Shown here piece by piece: positions 14,583-25,049 of a DNA stretch of 40,003 bases. The stretch is from JBDTSW01 sp051004675 (GTDB lineage Bacteria; Actinomycetota; Thermoleophilia; Solirubrobacterales; 70-9): contig JBPCKC010000068.1 of assembly GCA_051004675.1 (NCBI GenBank), positions 1 to 40,003 on the forward strand, read 5' to 3'. Position 1 is the stretch's first letter. The number at the start of each line of letters is the position of its first letter. The notes under the pieces are model-generated. The model was not told where the DNA came from. It did not search any database and saw only the letters and a list, made by a program, of their open reading frames with translations. The translations under genes and the position numbers were made by a program.

Positions 14583-16037
14583 ATGAACTTCGTCCGCGAG
14601 ATCGTCGATTCCCAGCCGGCCTCGAAGCCCGCCCTGGTGACGATCTCGGCCGAGGGCGAGCGTCGCGTGTGGCATCTGGGCGAGCTCGGCGCCCGAGCGG
14701 CCGGGCTGTCGGGCGCGTTCGCCGCGCGCGGCGTGCGCCGGGGCGACACGGTGATGACCCTCGTCGGCAACCGGGTGGAGTGGGTGCTCGCCCTCCTCGC
14801 GTGCTGGCGGATGGGCGCCGTCGCCCTCCCCTGCAACACGATGCTGCGCAGCGGGGACCTGGAGCATCGCGCGGGCGTGGCCAACCCCGCGCTCTGCGTT
14901 GGAGAGGAAGCCCTTCTCGACGGGATGCCCGGCTCGGTGGAATGCATGACGCTCGCCGACGTCGCCGCCGCCCTCGACGAGGATTCCCCGCAGGAGACCC
15001 CCGCCGTGGTAGCCGACCTCCAGCCCAGCGACCCGGCGCTGATCATGTTCACGTCGGGGACCACGGGCGAGCCGCGCGCCGCCGTCCACACGGCGAGCTA
15101 CCTCGTGGGCCAGCGGGCACAGGCGGAGCATTGGGTCGGCGCGACTCCGGATGACCTCGTCTGGGTGACGACCGCGACCGGGTGGTCGAAGTCGGCGCGC
15201 AACGTCTTCGTCGCGCCGTGGTTGCGCGGCGCGGCGGCGCTGCTCTGCGACACGCGCTTCGACCCGGCGGCGCGGGTCGATCTGCTGGAGCGGGAGGGCG
15301 TCACCGTGCTCTGCCAAGCGCCGACGGAGTACCGCATGCTCGCCCGGGCCGAGGCCCTGCGGCCGCTGCCACAGCTGCGCCGCGCGATGTCGGCCGGTGA
15401 ACCCTTCGGCGCCGAAATGGTCGAGGCCTATCGCGACGCATGGGGCCTCGATGTGGCCGACGGGTACGGGCAGACCGAGACCGGACACGTCATCGGAAGC
15501 CACGTCGGCTTCGACGTCCGCCCGGGGTCCATGGGCAAGCCTCTGCCGGGCCTGGAGACAAGGATCGCCGACGGAGAGCTGCAGCTGCGAGCCTCGACTT
15601 CGGCGACGTTCTTCACCGGTTACCTCGGTGAGGGTGGCCCGCCCGAGCTGATCGACGGGGAGTGGTGGGCCACGGGCGATCTGGTCCGCGCGGACGAGGA
15701 CGGCTACCTCTTCCATGAGGGCCGTGCCGACGACATGATCACCTCGTCCGGGTACCGGATTGGCCCGGGCGAGGTCGAGTCGGCCCTGCTCAGCCACCCT
15801 GCCGTCGCCGAGGCGGCGGCGATCGCGGCGCCCGACCCCGAGCGGGGGTCGGTCGTCAAGGCGGTGGTGGTGGTGCAGGGACGGGAGCCGTCGGAGCAGC
15901 TCGTCGGCGAGCTGCAGGAGCACGTGAAGCGCGTGACCGCGCCGTACAAGTTCCCGCGAATCGTCGAGTTCGCCGACGAGCTACCGCGGACCGCGAGCGG
16001 GAAGCTGCGCCGCGCAACCTTGCGCCAGGACGGCTAA
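14583..16037 (+). CDS. Acyl-CoA synthetase, AMP-forming (ANL superfamily)
   Basis: This 484-residue enzyme activates a carboxylic acid with ATP and CoA. ANL motifs in order are MFTSGTTGEPRAAVHT (P-loop), DGYGQTETG, TGDLVRADEDGYLFHEGRADDMITSSGYRIGPGEVES (hinge and A8), and PRTASGKLRR with the catalytic lysine near the end. It is shorter than Acs and closest in style to medium-chain or benzoate-type acyl-CoA ligases; the substrate cannot be read. The start MNFVREIVD at 14583 fits the family. The 54-nt in-frame extension upstream overlaps the Shine-Dalgarno region of the divergent VOC gene, so it was rejected. The second half of the DUF559 repeat pair begins 20 nt after the stop. Confidence 0.88.
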   Translation: MNFVREIVDSQPASKPALVTISAEGERRVWHLGELGARAAGLSGAFAARGVRRGDTVMTLVGNRVEWVLALLACWRMGAVALPCNTMLRSGDLEHRAGVANPALCVGEEALLDGMPGSVECMTLADVAAALDEDSPQETPAVVADLQPSDPALIMFTSGTTGEPRAAVHTASYLVGQRAQAEHWVGATPDDLVWVTTATGWSKSARNVFVAPWLRGAAALLCDTRFDPAARVDLLEREGVTVLCQAPTEYRMLARAEALRPLPQLRRAMSAGEPFGAEMVEAYRDAWGLDVADGYGQTETGHVIGSHVGFDVRPGSMGKPLPGLETRIADGELQLRASTSATFFTGYLGEGGPPELIDGEWWATGDLVRADEDGYLFHEGRADDMITSSGYRIGPGEVESALLSHPAVAEAAAIAAPDPERGSVVKAVVVVQGREPSEQLVGELQEHVKRVTAPYKFPRIVEFADELPRTASGKLRRATLRQDG

Positions 16038-16056
16038 AGGGGGCGAATCCGGCCGC

Positions 16057-16096
16057 TTGTTGCGCTCGACAACCACATAGGTGGTCGATCGCAAAA
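16057..16096. repeat. Imperfect palindrome upstream of the DUF559 gene
   Basis: The left arm reads TTGTTGCGCTCGAC and AACCAC, then ATAG, then GTGGTCGATCGCAA as right arm. TTGCG/CGCAA and ACCAC/GTGGT pair perfectly, with a TCG/CGA pairing and small bulge between them. The 14-nt start recurs exactly at 17021-17034, beyond the gene. The element is 44 nt before the DUF559 start. Confidence 0.65.
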
Positions 16097-16139
16097 TCTC
16101 GACGGGTTTCTCGCGTGGATCGCAGGCCGGCAGAGGGGC

Positions 16140-17012
16140 GTGGTCGCGCGCTGGCAGATCATCGACGGCGGGTACAGCGCACGCCAGGTCGACCGGAGGG
16201 TCCATTCGGGGGCGCTGATCCCGGTCTACCGGGGCATCTACCGGGTAGGGCACGCCGCAAGCCCACCCCACGCGGTGGAGGCGGCCGCGATCCTCGCCTG
16301 CACCCCGCGCTGCGACCGGGACCGACCCCACGTCGGAGTCCTCTTGAGCGACCGGACGGCAGGGCGAATCTGGGACTGGCCCGTGCCGCACGCCGGCGGG
16401 GTCCAGGTGACTGTGGTCGGGGCCCCGAGGCGCGGGCCCGCCGGCGTCGCCGTGCGGCGGATCGGGGATCTGGCCGCGAGTGAGATCAGGCGGCGCGACG
16501 GCCTCCCGGTCACCTCTCCCTCGCTGACCCTCCTGGACCTGGCAGGTGACCGGGGCGTGGAAGTGGCGGCAGCGCTGAACGAAGCGCGGGTTCAGCGGAT
16601 CGTGGCCGACCACGAGCTGCGCGCGACCCTCGATCGCCACCCGAACCGTCGAGGCGCCGGTCCCCTGCGCAGGCTCCTGGCGTCCGAGCGCGGGCCAACC
16701 ATCACGCACTCCGAGGCGGAGCGTCGGGTCCTGGCCTTGATGAAGGCGCATGGGATCGTTCCCGACGCGACCCAGCACCGGGTCGGCCCCTACCGCGTGG
16801 ACTTCTGGTTTGAACGGGAGCGACTCGCGGTGGAGGTCGACGGCCTCCGCTATCACGCAACGCCCAAGCGCTTCATGGAGGACCGGCGCCGCATGAACGA
16901 CTTGGCGCAACTGGGTGTTCAGGTTGCGCCCGTGACCTGGGCGGATCTCGAGGACCCGGTCCGCACGGCACGGCGCCTGGCCTCGATCCTCACCGCCCGG
17001 CGCCGGCGCTGA
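16140..17012 (+). CDS. AbiEi-like N-terminus with DUF559 (Vsr/PD-(D/E)XK-type) nuclease domain
   Basis: This is a 290-residue protein. The N-terminal 60 residues (GGYSARQVDRRVHSGALIPVYRGIYRVG) resemble the AbiEi-type winged-helix domain. The middle includes LPVTSPSLTLLDLAG, typical of this architecture. The C-terminal DUF559 domain (about 195-285) has the nuclease-fold signature: SEAERRVL (Glu), PYRVDFWFERERLAVEVDG (Asp, then E-x-D), DRRRMNDLAQLGVQV and TWADL. Catalytic-type acidic residues are all present, so DNA cleavage is possible. Many actinobacteria carry several such genes without a known role. The GTG start at 16140 is preceded by AGAGGGG. It stands alone, framed by related repeats at 16057-16096 and 17021-17042, which suggests it could move as a unit. 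Confidence 0.75.
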   Translation: MVARWQIIDGGYSARQVDRRVHSGALIPVYRGIYRVGHAASPPHAVEAAAILACTPRCDRDRPHVGVLLSDRTAGRIWDWPVPHAGGVQVTVVGAPRRGPAGVAVRRIGDLAASEIRRRDGLPVTSPSLTLLDLAGDRGVEVAAALNEARVQRIVADHELRATLDRHPNRRGAGPLRRLLASERGPTITHSEAERRVLALMKAHGIVPDATQHRVGPYRVDFWFERERLAVEVDGLRYHATPKRFMEDRRRMNDLAQLGVQVAPVTWADLEDPVRTARRLASILTARRRR

Positions 17013-17020
17013 CGGACGGT

Positions 17021-17042
17021 TTGTTGCGCTCGACCACCTCTA
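17021..17042 (+). repeat. Half-palindrome repeat copy downstream of the DUF559 gene
   Basis: TTGTTGCGCTCGAC repeats 16057-16070 exactly. The continued stretch to CACCTCTA matches the reverse complement of the right arm at 16079-16094 with two differences over about 18 nt. It begins 9 nt after the DUF559 stop. Confidence 0.65.
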
Positions 17043-17070
17043 CGGGGGTCAGGAGCAACATGTCGGGCGG

Positions 17071-17940
17071 CTAGCCGGCCTCCAGGGCCGCGTCGGCGGG
17101 CATGGTGGCGCTGAGGAGCGGGGATGGCTCGTCCGCGTCCTGGTCGCACACGAAGACGAAGTCGATAACCCCTGTGTCGATCGCGGCGTGAACGCCCTCC
17201 ACCTTCCAGCGGCGGTCGATCGTGCGCAGGCGCTCGACGATTCCCTCGCCGCTGATCGTTCCCACCACCGAGCCATGGATACCCCCGCCCTCCGCCTCCG
17301 CGGACGCGGTGAAGACGATGAGCTCGTCGGTGAGGGCGGTCGCGTCGCTAAAGCTCAGGCGGGTACCGCCGAGCTCGCCGAGGTCGTAGGCGCGCACCCG
17401 CTTGATGTCGTTCACCTCCAGCGCCGCGTCCTCGCGCAAGGAGGCCATCGCCTCGCCCAGTGCCACCTCGACCACCGCATTGGCGCTCTCCTCGTCGTTC
17501 CCGCGGTGAAAGAGCCAGAGGTCATCCCCGAGCACAGCCGCGCCCTCGACGTTCAGCTCCTCGATCTCGCCGCGTAACCGCTCGTAGAGCGGATGCAGGT
17601 CAATCGCCCGCGAGTCTCCGCGCAGCGACCCGTCCGGCGCGATCTCCCAGACAAACCCCCGGTCCCTGCTTCGCTTGGAACCCGAGCCCAGACCGAAAAG
17701 CGCGCCGTAGGGCGCTCCCTCGAAGGGCGGCAGCGCGGTGAGCGCCTCGACATCGGGCTTGTCGCCTTCGGAGCCTGCGGACAGCGCCGGGCGCATCTCC
17801 CCCGGCTTGCCCTCCGAGACCGTGAACACCCCCAGGTCCAGCTCGTCGTCGCCGATCACGTAGATGAAGTCGCCTCGGCGCACGACGGCCGAGGCGGCGC
17901 TGATGTAGGCGGCGCGGTCCTCGCCCTCCACCCGGTCCAC
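17071..17940 (-). CDS. Hypothetical protein, beta-propeller-like repeats
   Basis: A protein of 289 residues as delimited. Strand-rich segments such as RGDFIYVIGDDELDLGVFTV, EGAAVLGDDLWLFHRGN, DLGELGGTRLSFSDATAL and IDFVFVCDQDADEPSP suggest a beta-propeller. It resembles DUF6929/DUF3616-type proteins in memory only. No signal peptide is present. The given start is a GTG with no Shine-Dalgarno sequence. The same frame stays open upstream (PEDLPPLELRKLRDLD) into the acs 3' end without any ATG, GTG or TTG, so the true N-terminus is unclear; a CTG start near 18000 or a lost start is possible. It lies downstream of acs on the same strand, 71 nt after its stop. Confidence 0.6.
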   Translation of the reverse strand: MDRVEGEDRAAYISAASAVVRRGDFIYVIGDDELDLGVFTVSEGKPGEMRPALSAGSEGDKPDVEALTALPPFEGAPYGALFGLGSGSKRSRDRGFVWEIAPDGSLRGDSRAIDLHPLYERLRGEIEELNVEGAAVLGDDLWLFHRGNDEESANAVVEVALGEAMASLREDAALEVNDIKRVRAYDLGELGGTRLSFSDATALTDELIVFTASAEAEGGGIHGSVVGTISGEGIVERLRTIDRRWKVEGVHAAIDTGVIDFVFVCDQDADEPSPLLSATMPADAALEAG

Positions 17941-18011
17941 GTCCAGGTCGCGCAGCTTGCGGAGCTCGAGCGGCGGGAGGTCCTCCGGCCCGGATGTCTC
18001 AGTTTGGTGCG

Positions 18012-20006
<1,995 letters not shown>

Positions 20007-20034
20007 GGTTCTCCTCTCCGACCGCTTGGGGAGG

Positions 20035-20040
20035 ACCCTA
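20035..20040 (-). promoter_or_regulatory. Putative -10 hexamer (TAGGGT) for acsA
   Basis: TAGGGT lies 28 nt before the ATG at 20006, giving a leader of about 20 nt that contains the GAGGAG ribosome-binding site at 20011-20016. A TAGGGT at 20090-20095 on the plus strand could serve the divergent MFS gene. Confidence 0.35.
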
Positions 20041-20119
20041 TCGCTCGCGCTCGGCCCGTCGCGACCAGTGCTGAGCCCTCTCCGCTCCCTAGGGTTGTGC
20101 CTCTCGCGCCCCCGTTTCC

Positions 20120-21337
20120 GTGCTGCGTCAACTGGTTCCACGGACTCTCCGCTTGAAACAACGTCCCGCCCTCGCCGCCTTCGCAGGCATCTTCGTCGTG
20201 ACCATGCTCGGCCTTCTGGCGGTGGGCGCCACGCTTCCGGTCCTCCCGCGCTACGTGAAGGGCCCGATCGGCTCGACCGACCTCGCCGTGGGGTGGGTAA
20301 GCGGCGCGTTTGCCTTCACGGGCCTGGCGTTCCGCCCCCTGGCCGGCCACTTCGCCGACGCCCGCGGCCGCCGCCTGACCGTGATCATCGGTGCGCTGCT
20401 TAGCGCTCTCGCTGGCGTCCTCTATTTTGTCCCGGCGGGGGTACCGGGCCTGATCGTCGCGCGCTTGGTCCTTGGCGCCGGCGAGGGCATGGTCTTCACC
20501 GCGGGCTCGGCTTGGGTGGTGGACCTGGCGCCGCCCGAGCGACGCGGCCGCATGATCGGCCTCTACGGCCTGGCGATCTGGAGCGGACTCAGCCTGGGGC
20601 CACCGATCGGAGAATTGCTCCTGCGGGCGTCGAGCTTCGAGACGGTCTGGGCGTTCGCGGCCGCCGCCCCCCTGCTCGGAGCCGTGATCGCGACCCGCAT
20701 ACCGGAGCGCTTCACCCGCCGCGCGCCCACGCAGAAGCGCGCTCCGCTACTCGCCCGCGAGGCGGTGCGGCCGGGCCTCACCCTGTCGTTGGGAGTCGTG
20801 GGGTTCGCCGCGGTGGCGGCCTTCCTGGTCCTTCACCTGGAGCAGGAGGGCCTCGGCCACGGAGCGGAGACGTTCGCGGCCTTCGCCGCGACCGTGGTGC
20901 TCGTTCGGCTGATCGGGGGCGACCTGCCCGACCGCGTGGGCCCGGTCCCGTGCGCGATCGGGTCCGCCCTGCTGGAGGCGGTCGGCCTGGCTCTGATCGG
21001 CCTCGCCTCCTCGGTCCCGATGGCGATCGCGGGGGCGATGATCATGGGCGGCGCCTACTCCACGCTCTACCCGGCCCTGGCGCTCTTGGTAGTGGAGCGC
21101 GTGGGCGAGGACCGCAGGGGCGTGGGCCTCGGGACGTTCACCGCCTCGTTCGACATCGGGGTCGGCCTCGGCTCGCCGCTCCTGGGCGCCATCGCGGCGG
21201 CCGGCGGGTACTCGGCGGCGTTCTACGGCGCCGCTGTATGCGCGCTCCTGGCCGCGGCGGTCGCCGCCTTCGCCCTGCCGAGGGGGGATCCGATGACGCC
21301 CCCGCCGGGTGCCGGGCCGGCGCGGGTCCCCATCTAG
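20120..21337 (+). CDS. MFS transporter
   Basis: This 405-residue protein has about 12 hydrophobic segments, the first being FAGIFVVTMLGLLAVGATLPVLP. The loop-2/3 signature GHFADARGRRLTVIIGALLS is the MFS motif A, with RGRMIGLYGLAIWSGLSLGPPIGE in segment 5 (motif C region, as in drug:H+ antiporters). It should be a proton-driven exporter or importer at the cytoplasmic membrane; the substrate is unknown. The GTG start at 20120 has no clear Shine-Dalgarno sequence, and a TTG at 20153 is an alternative. It diverges from acsA. Its stop shares CTAG with the convergent asparagine-synthetase-like gene, so a functional link is possible but unproven. Confidence 0.88.
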   Translation: MLRQLVPRTLRLKQRPALAAFAGIFVVTMLGLLAVGATLPVLPRYVKGPIGSTDLAVGWVSGAFAFTGLAFRPLAGHFADARGRRLTVIIGALLSALAGVLYFVPAGVPGLIVARLVLGAGEGMVFTAGSAWVVDLAPPERRGRMIGLYGLAIWSGLSLGPPIGELLLRASSFETVWAFAAAAPLLGAVIATRIPERFTRRAPTQKRAPLLAREAVRPGLTLSLGVVGFAAVAAFLVLHLEQEGLGHGAETFAAFAATVVLVRLIGGDLPDRVGPVPCAIGSALLEAVGLALIGLASSVPMAIAGAMIMGGAYSTLYPALALLVVERVGEDRRGVGLGTFTASFDIGVGLGSPLLGAIAAAGGYSAAFYGAAVCALLAAAVAAFALPRGDPMTPPPGAGPARVPI

Positions 21338-23094
21338 TCGCGAGCCGCCCGAGCGAGGCGCTCGAGGTGCTGGTCGAAGCTCGCCCGGTAGACGATTCCC
21401 TCGAAGAGGCCCTCGGCTTTGCGATTGCCGCGGCCGGCTCGCAACTCGCGCCACTCGCGTAGCGCCTCCTCGCGGTTGTACAGCTCGGTCCAGGAGCCAC
21501 CGGCGGCGAGGACCTCCTCGACTGCCGCGGCGTCGGCCTCGACCTGCCAGATGCGCTCGCGCTTGGACCGCGCGACCCGCTCAGCGGTGGGCTTGAAGTA
21601 GTCCACGCCGGCCCATTCCGGCACGAACCGAGCGGTCAGCTCGCGGTGAAGGACACCGGCGACGCGCTGGCGGGGGCTGAGCGAGAACGCGCCGGCGATG
21701 GCGGCCGGTGTTGCGAAGAGGACCGTCCGTTCACTGTCGGTGGCCAGGCCGGAGCGATGGGCGAAGCGGTCCACGAGATAGAACCAGTCCAGGAGGGCTG
21801 GGCCCCGTAGGCCGTGCTCACGGCCCTCGCCGAGCGTGCGCTTGACCGCCTCGTGCGCGGCCTCGGTGGCCTCCGGGCTGGCCGCGCTGTGCCCCTGGGA
21901 GAAGAAGCGCATCACGCGGTCGATCAGGCGGCGGCGCCGGCCCCGGAGCCGGCGGATCTCGGCGGGGGACTTATAGAAGAAGCCATGCGCGATCTCGCCG
22001 CCGTGGCCCGAGAACTTCGCTCCCTGCGGCCGTGGGCGCGGCAGGGTCATCTTCCCGCGCAGCTTCTGTGGGTGGCGGACGCCGTCGTGGAGAAGGTGGA
22101 GGTTGCCGGCGCGCTCCAGCAGGGGGGTGCCCGGCGAGGCGCTTCCTTCCTTGCGCCGCCGCACCTGGTGCTCCGGGCCCCCGCCGATCCGATCCATCAG
22201 CTCTCGCGCTACCCGTGCCTCGCCAGGGGTCGCATTCGAGGTCACGTAGCGAGCCTCGATGCCCGCCGCGATCGTTGCCGCCGCGACGACACGCGAGTCG
22301 CGCCCCCCCGAGAGGTCCACGTCGGCGCGCTCCGGCCAAAGCGAGTCAACCTCCCGAGCCTGCTCCAGCATCTGCTCGGCGGCGGCGGCCGCCAGATTCC
22401 GCCAGGGGCGGTCGGGACGCACGAGGGCGCCGACCGCGCCCGTGGCATTCACCGTGACCACCCCGTCCGCGCCGGCGCGCGAGAGCGTGCACGGCGCGAC
22501 GCGCCTCACCCCCGCGATCGGGCTGGCGTCACCCAGCAGCCAGCCGGCCCCGGCCAAGAGCCGCCAGCCGCGCTCGTCCGCCTGCGGCTCGATCCCGGCG
22601 AAGATCGCCAGCGCGCCGGGTCGGTTCGACCAAACGGTCAGCTCGCCGGCCTCGAACGTGAAGGCCCGCGCGGCGCCGATCGCGTCGTTCACCACGACGA
22701 GCTCGCCGGAGCGCCGGTCGAGCACCGCGATGGCCACGGGCGCACTGAGCGCCAAAAGCGCGGCCTTCGGGTCGTCGCGTACGGCCGACCCCAACGCCAG
22801 CGGCGCGTCGTCGAGCTCGGCGTTCACCAACCGGCTCCAGCCGCCGGGGACGTGTGCCGTCGCCACCGCCAGCCCCGGGCCCGAGGCGAAGTGCGGCCAG
22901 CGGCAGCGCGGGCTGGCGTCGCCCGCGACCGCCAGGCCGCAGTGCCCGGCGACTGCACTCGAGGTTGCCAGCCGGTAGTCGACGAGCTGGGAGTAGTGAC
23001 GCTCCACGCGTGCCATGGCCGCCGCCACTCGCGCCGGCTCCAGGGGCGCCCGGCTGGCGAAGGCGACCCAGGTGGGGTCGATGTTCTCTCCCAT
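21334..23094 (-). CDS. Asparagine-synthetase-like protein, paralogue 1
   Basis: This 586-residue protein has two domains. The N-terminal half has the fold marks of the glutamine amidotransferase (Ntn) domain (VVVNDAIGAARAF, VWSNRPGALAIFAG, ADERGWRLLAGAGWLLGDASPI) but no Cys at position 2, so it cannot hydrolyse glutamine in the usual way. The C-terminal half is an Asn-synthase PP-loop ATPase: DVDLSGGRDSRVVAAA, then LLHDGVRHPQ and FSGHGGEIAHGFFY. Amide- or amidine-forming ATPases lacking the Cys (beta-lactam or carbapenam synthetases, lasso-peptide cyclases) share this layout. The substrate is unknown. It is the most divergent of three neighbours. The ATG at 23094 has TAGGCT 6 nt upstream. It converges on the MFS gene. 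Confidence 0.82.
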   Translation of the reverse strand: MGENIDPTWVAFASRAPLEPARVAAAMARVERHYSQLVDYRLATSSAVAGHCGLAVAGDASPRCRWPHFASGPGLAVATAHVPGGWSRLVNAELDDAPLALGSAVRDDPKAALLALSAPVAIAVLDRRSGELVVVNDAIGAARAFTFEAGELTVWSNRPGALAIFAGIEPQADERGWRLLAGAGWLLGDASPIAGVRRVAPCTLSRAGADGVVTVNATGAVGALVRPDRPWRNLAAAAAEQMLEQAREVDSLWPERADVDLSGGRDSRVVAAATIAAGIEARYVTSNATPGEARVARELMDRIGGGPEHQVRRRKEGSASPGTPLLERAGNLHLLHDGVRHPQKLRGKMTLPRPRPQGAKFSGHGGEIAHGFFYKSPAEIRRLRGRRRRLIDRVMRFFSQGHSAASPEATEAAHEAVKRTLGEGREHGLRGPALLDWFYLVDRFAHRSGLATDSERTVLFATPAAIAGAFSLSPRQRVAGVLHRELTARFVPEWAGVDYFKPTAERVARSKRERIWQVEADAAAVEEVLAAGGSWTELYNREEALREWRELRAGRGNRKAEGLFEGIVYRASFDQHLERLARAARD

Positions 23095-23100
23095 CCGGCC

Positions 23101-23106
23101 AGCCTA
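23101..23106 (-). promoter_or_regulatory. Putative -10 hexamer (TAGGCT) for paralogue 1, leaderless
   Basis: TAGGCT is followed by GGCCGG and then the ATG at 23094 (6-nt gap). It lies in the 43-bp space between the divergent paralogues 1 and 2. Confidence 0.45.
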
Positions 23107-23137
23107 CGGAGGGCCGCCGATCTGCTTCGATCCCGCG

Positions 23138-24952
23138 ATGGAGCAGGAGGCCGACGGCACCTCGAAGAACGTCCTCGAGCGGACCTGGCTGGCCTACGCC
23201 TGGGATCGACCGATCGCAGCCGACGAGCTGCATAGGCGCCTGGGACGCGTCCAGGCGCACTATCAACGCACCATTACGGATCCCCTGGAGTTTCGCTCCG
23301 ACTCCGTGGCGGGTCTTGGCCTCGCCCTTTGGACCCGGCCCGACGGGCGACTTCGCTGGCCGCTTTGGAGCGCCACCGGCGCTCGCTCGTGCGCCTGGGC
23401 CGGCGTACCGACCGGGTGGGAGGCGCTGACGGGGCGCGAGCCCTCGCCGGCCCGCGCCGCGGAACGGCTCGCCGCCCAGTTGGCCTCGGCGCCGGAGCTA
23501 TCCATGAAGCTCAATCCCCCATTTCTGTTCGGCCTGCTCGACCGCGACGGCGACCGCGACCGCGGCGCGCTCACCCTGGCCGCCGATGCGCTGGGGGTGA
23601 ACCGTCTGTACGAGCTGCGCACGCGGGAGGGCCACGTGTGGTCCAACCGCCTTGGAGCGCTGCATCTGTTCGCCGGCGAGGAGCCCAGGCCGGACGACCG
23701 CGCCTGGCGGGTCTTCGCCGCGGCGGGCTGGTTTCTGGGCGGCGCGACTGCGATCGCAGGAGCGGAGAAGGTCGCGCCCGGCACGGTGGTCGAGGCCACC
23801 GGCGGGGACGGCGCACGCACCGCCGTCGAACACGTCCCGACCGGCGCCCGAGGCGAGCTGGTGATGCCTCGCCGCGCGCGCCTGGGCGACTCGGCCGCCG
23901 CGGCAGCCGAGGCGGCGGCCGGGCTCGCGCGCAACATCTCGCAGGCCTGGGACGCCGAGCTGGCGATCGCGCTCACCGGTGGGCGCGACTCGCGGATCTC
24001 CGCCGCGGCGACCCTCGCGGCGGACGTGGGCGCCACCTATAACACGGGGGACCAGGTGCCCGGGGAGCTGGAGGTGGTCCGTGAGCTGATCGCGAAGGCA
24101 CCCCGGCCGATGCCGCACGAGGTGCACCGTCCCGAGGCCGAGGACGAGCCGGAGGACAACCTCATCGACCGCGCCCGCGGGCATCACCTGATGCACGACG
24201 GCATGCGCAACCCCCAGGAGGTCCGCCGCTCCCTCTCCCTGCCGCACGCCCGCCGCCTGCAGCCCAACATGTCGGGGCACGGGGGCGAGCTGGGACACGG
24301 CTTCTACTACGCCAATCGAAAGCAGCTCGCCCGCCTGCGCAAGGGCGGCGACGACGGCATGATGGCGCGCCTCGAGGCCGCTGCCCGGCGGCGCCATTCC
24401 GCCGCGGTGCCCTCCGGGTACCAGGCCTACGTGGAGGAGTGCCGCAAGACGCTCGACGAGGGGCGCGCGCACGGCGTCCGCGGCCCGGCGCTCCTCGACT
24501 GGTTCTACCTCGCCCAACGCCTCTCCTACCGCTCGGGCCTGGGCTCGCGGGAGTCGCGCTATTCCGCGTGCGTGACCCCGGCGTTCGTGCGCGGCTGCTT
24601 CGACCTGAAGCCGAAGGATCGCCTGAGCGCCAAGCTCCACCGCGAGGTCGTCGCCCGGCTGGTGCCAGAGTGGCGAAAGGTCGGCTTCTTCTCATCCGGC
24701 TCGGCGCCCATGCCCGAGATCCATCGTCGCCGGATCTGGGAGCGCCCGCGTGAGGCCGCGGTGCTCGACGAGGTGATCGCCGGCGACGGCGACTGGGCCG
24801 AGGTCTTCGAGCCGGACACAATCCGCCGGATGTGGGCGCAGGTGCGCCGGGGAGAGGGCACCGCCGACTACGAGCACGTCTTCTACCGGGTGGTGTGGTG
24901 CGAGGCCTTCTCCCATCACCGCCGCGAGCTGGCGGCCGCAGCCACCGGCTGA
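23138..24952 (+). CDS. Asparagine-synthetase-like protein, paralogue 2
   Basis: This 604-residue protein has an Ntn-like N-terminal domain without Cys2 (it begins MEQEADG). Family-type marks are VWSNRLGALHLFAG (168-180) and AWRVFAAAGWFLGGATAI. The synthetase domain follows, with the PP-loop ALTGGRDSR (278-286), HLMHDGMRNPQEVRR, MSGHGGELGHGFYYA and LLDWFYLAQRLSYRSGL. The N-terminal LERTWLAYAWDRP and RLGRVQAHYQR segments are shared with paralogues 1 and 3 and are not part of classical AsnB. An ATP-dependent amide-forming role is inferred. The ATG at 23138 is preceded by TTCGAT at a 6-nt gap, a weak -10 candidate. The 41-codon in-frame upstream stretch overlaps paralogue 1 and was rejected. Confidence 0.82.
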   Translation: MEQEADGTSKNVLERTWLAYAWDRPIAADELHRRLGRVQAHYQRTITDPLEFRSDSVAGLGLALWTRPDGRLRWPLWSATGARSCAWAGVPTGWEALTGREPSPARAAERLAAQLASAPELSMKLNPPFLFGLLDRDGDRDRGALTLAADALGVNRLYELRTREGHVWSNRLGALHLFAGEEPRPDDRAWRVFAAAGWFLGGATAIAGAEKVAPGTVVEATGGDGARTAVEHVPTGARGELVMPRRARLGDSAAAAAEAAAGLARNISQAWDAELAIALTGGRDSRISAAATLAADVGATYNTGDQVPGELEVVRELIAKAPRPMPHEVHRPEAEDEPEDNLIDRARGHHLMHDGMRNPQEVRRSLSLPHARRLQPNMSGHGGELGHGFYYANRKQLARLRKGGDDGMMARLEAAARRRHSAAVPSGYQAYVEECRKTLDEGRAHGVRGPALLDWFYLAQRLSYRSGLGSRESRYSACVTPAFVRGCFDLKPKDRLSAKLHREVVARLVPEWRKVGFFSSGSAPMPEIHRRRIWERPREAAVLDEVIAGDGDWAEVFEPDTIRRMWAQVRRGEGTADYEHVFYRVVWCEAFSHHRRELAAAATG

Positions 24953-24974
24953 CGGCGAGCGAGATGTACGTCGG

Positions 24975-25013
24975 TTGTCACCTGAAGGTCGCTGAGCGAC
25001 CCTGAGGTGACAA
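24975..25013. terminator. Two-tier hairpin between convergent paralogues 2 and 3
   Basis: An outer perfect 9-bp stem (TTGTCACCT / AGGTGACAA) encloses a GAA/CTG internal loop and an inner 6-bp stem (GGTCGC / GCGACC) with a TGA loop. It lies 22 nt after one stop and 35 nt from the other, as expected of a bidirectional terminator. There is no T-tract. Confidence 0.6.
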
Positions 25014-25023
25014 GCAAACAGTA

Positions 25024-25049
25024 GGGGCAGGCGCGTGGGGCAGGCGCGT
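25024..25049. repeat. Perfect 13-bp tandem duplication
   Basis: GGGGCAGGCGCGT occurs twice head to tail and ends on the first base of the paralogue 3 stop codon (minus strand). It looks like a local duplication. Confidence 0.8.

Noticed and set aside
14292..15923. Open minus-strand frame of more than 540 codons
   Set aside because: It is a high-GC shadow of the acyl-CoA ligase gene, rich in Arg, His and Gly, with no recognisable motif.
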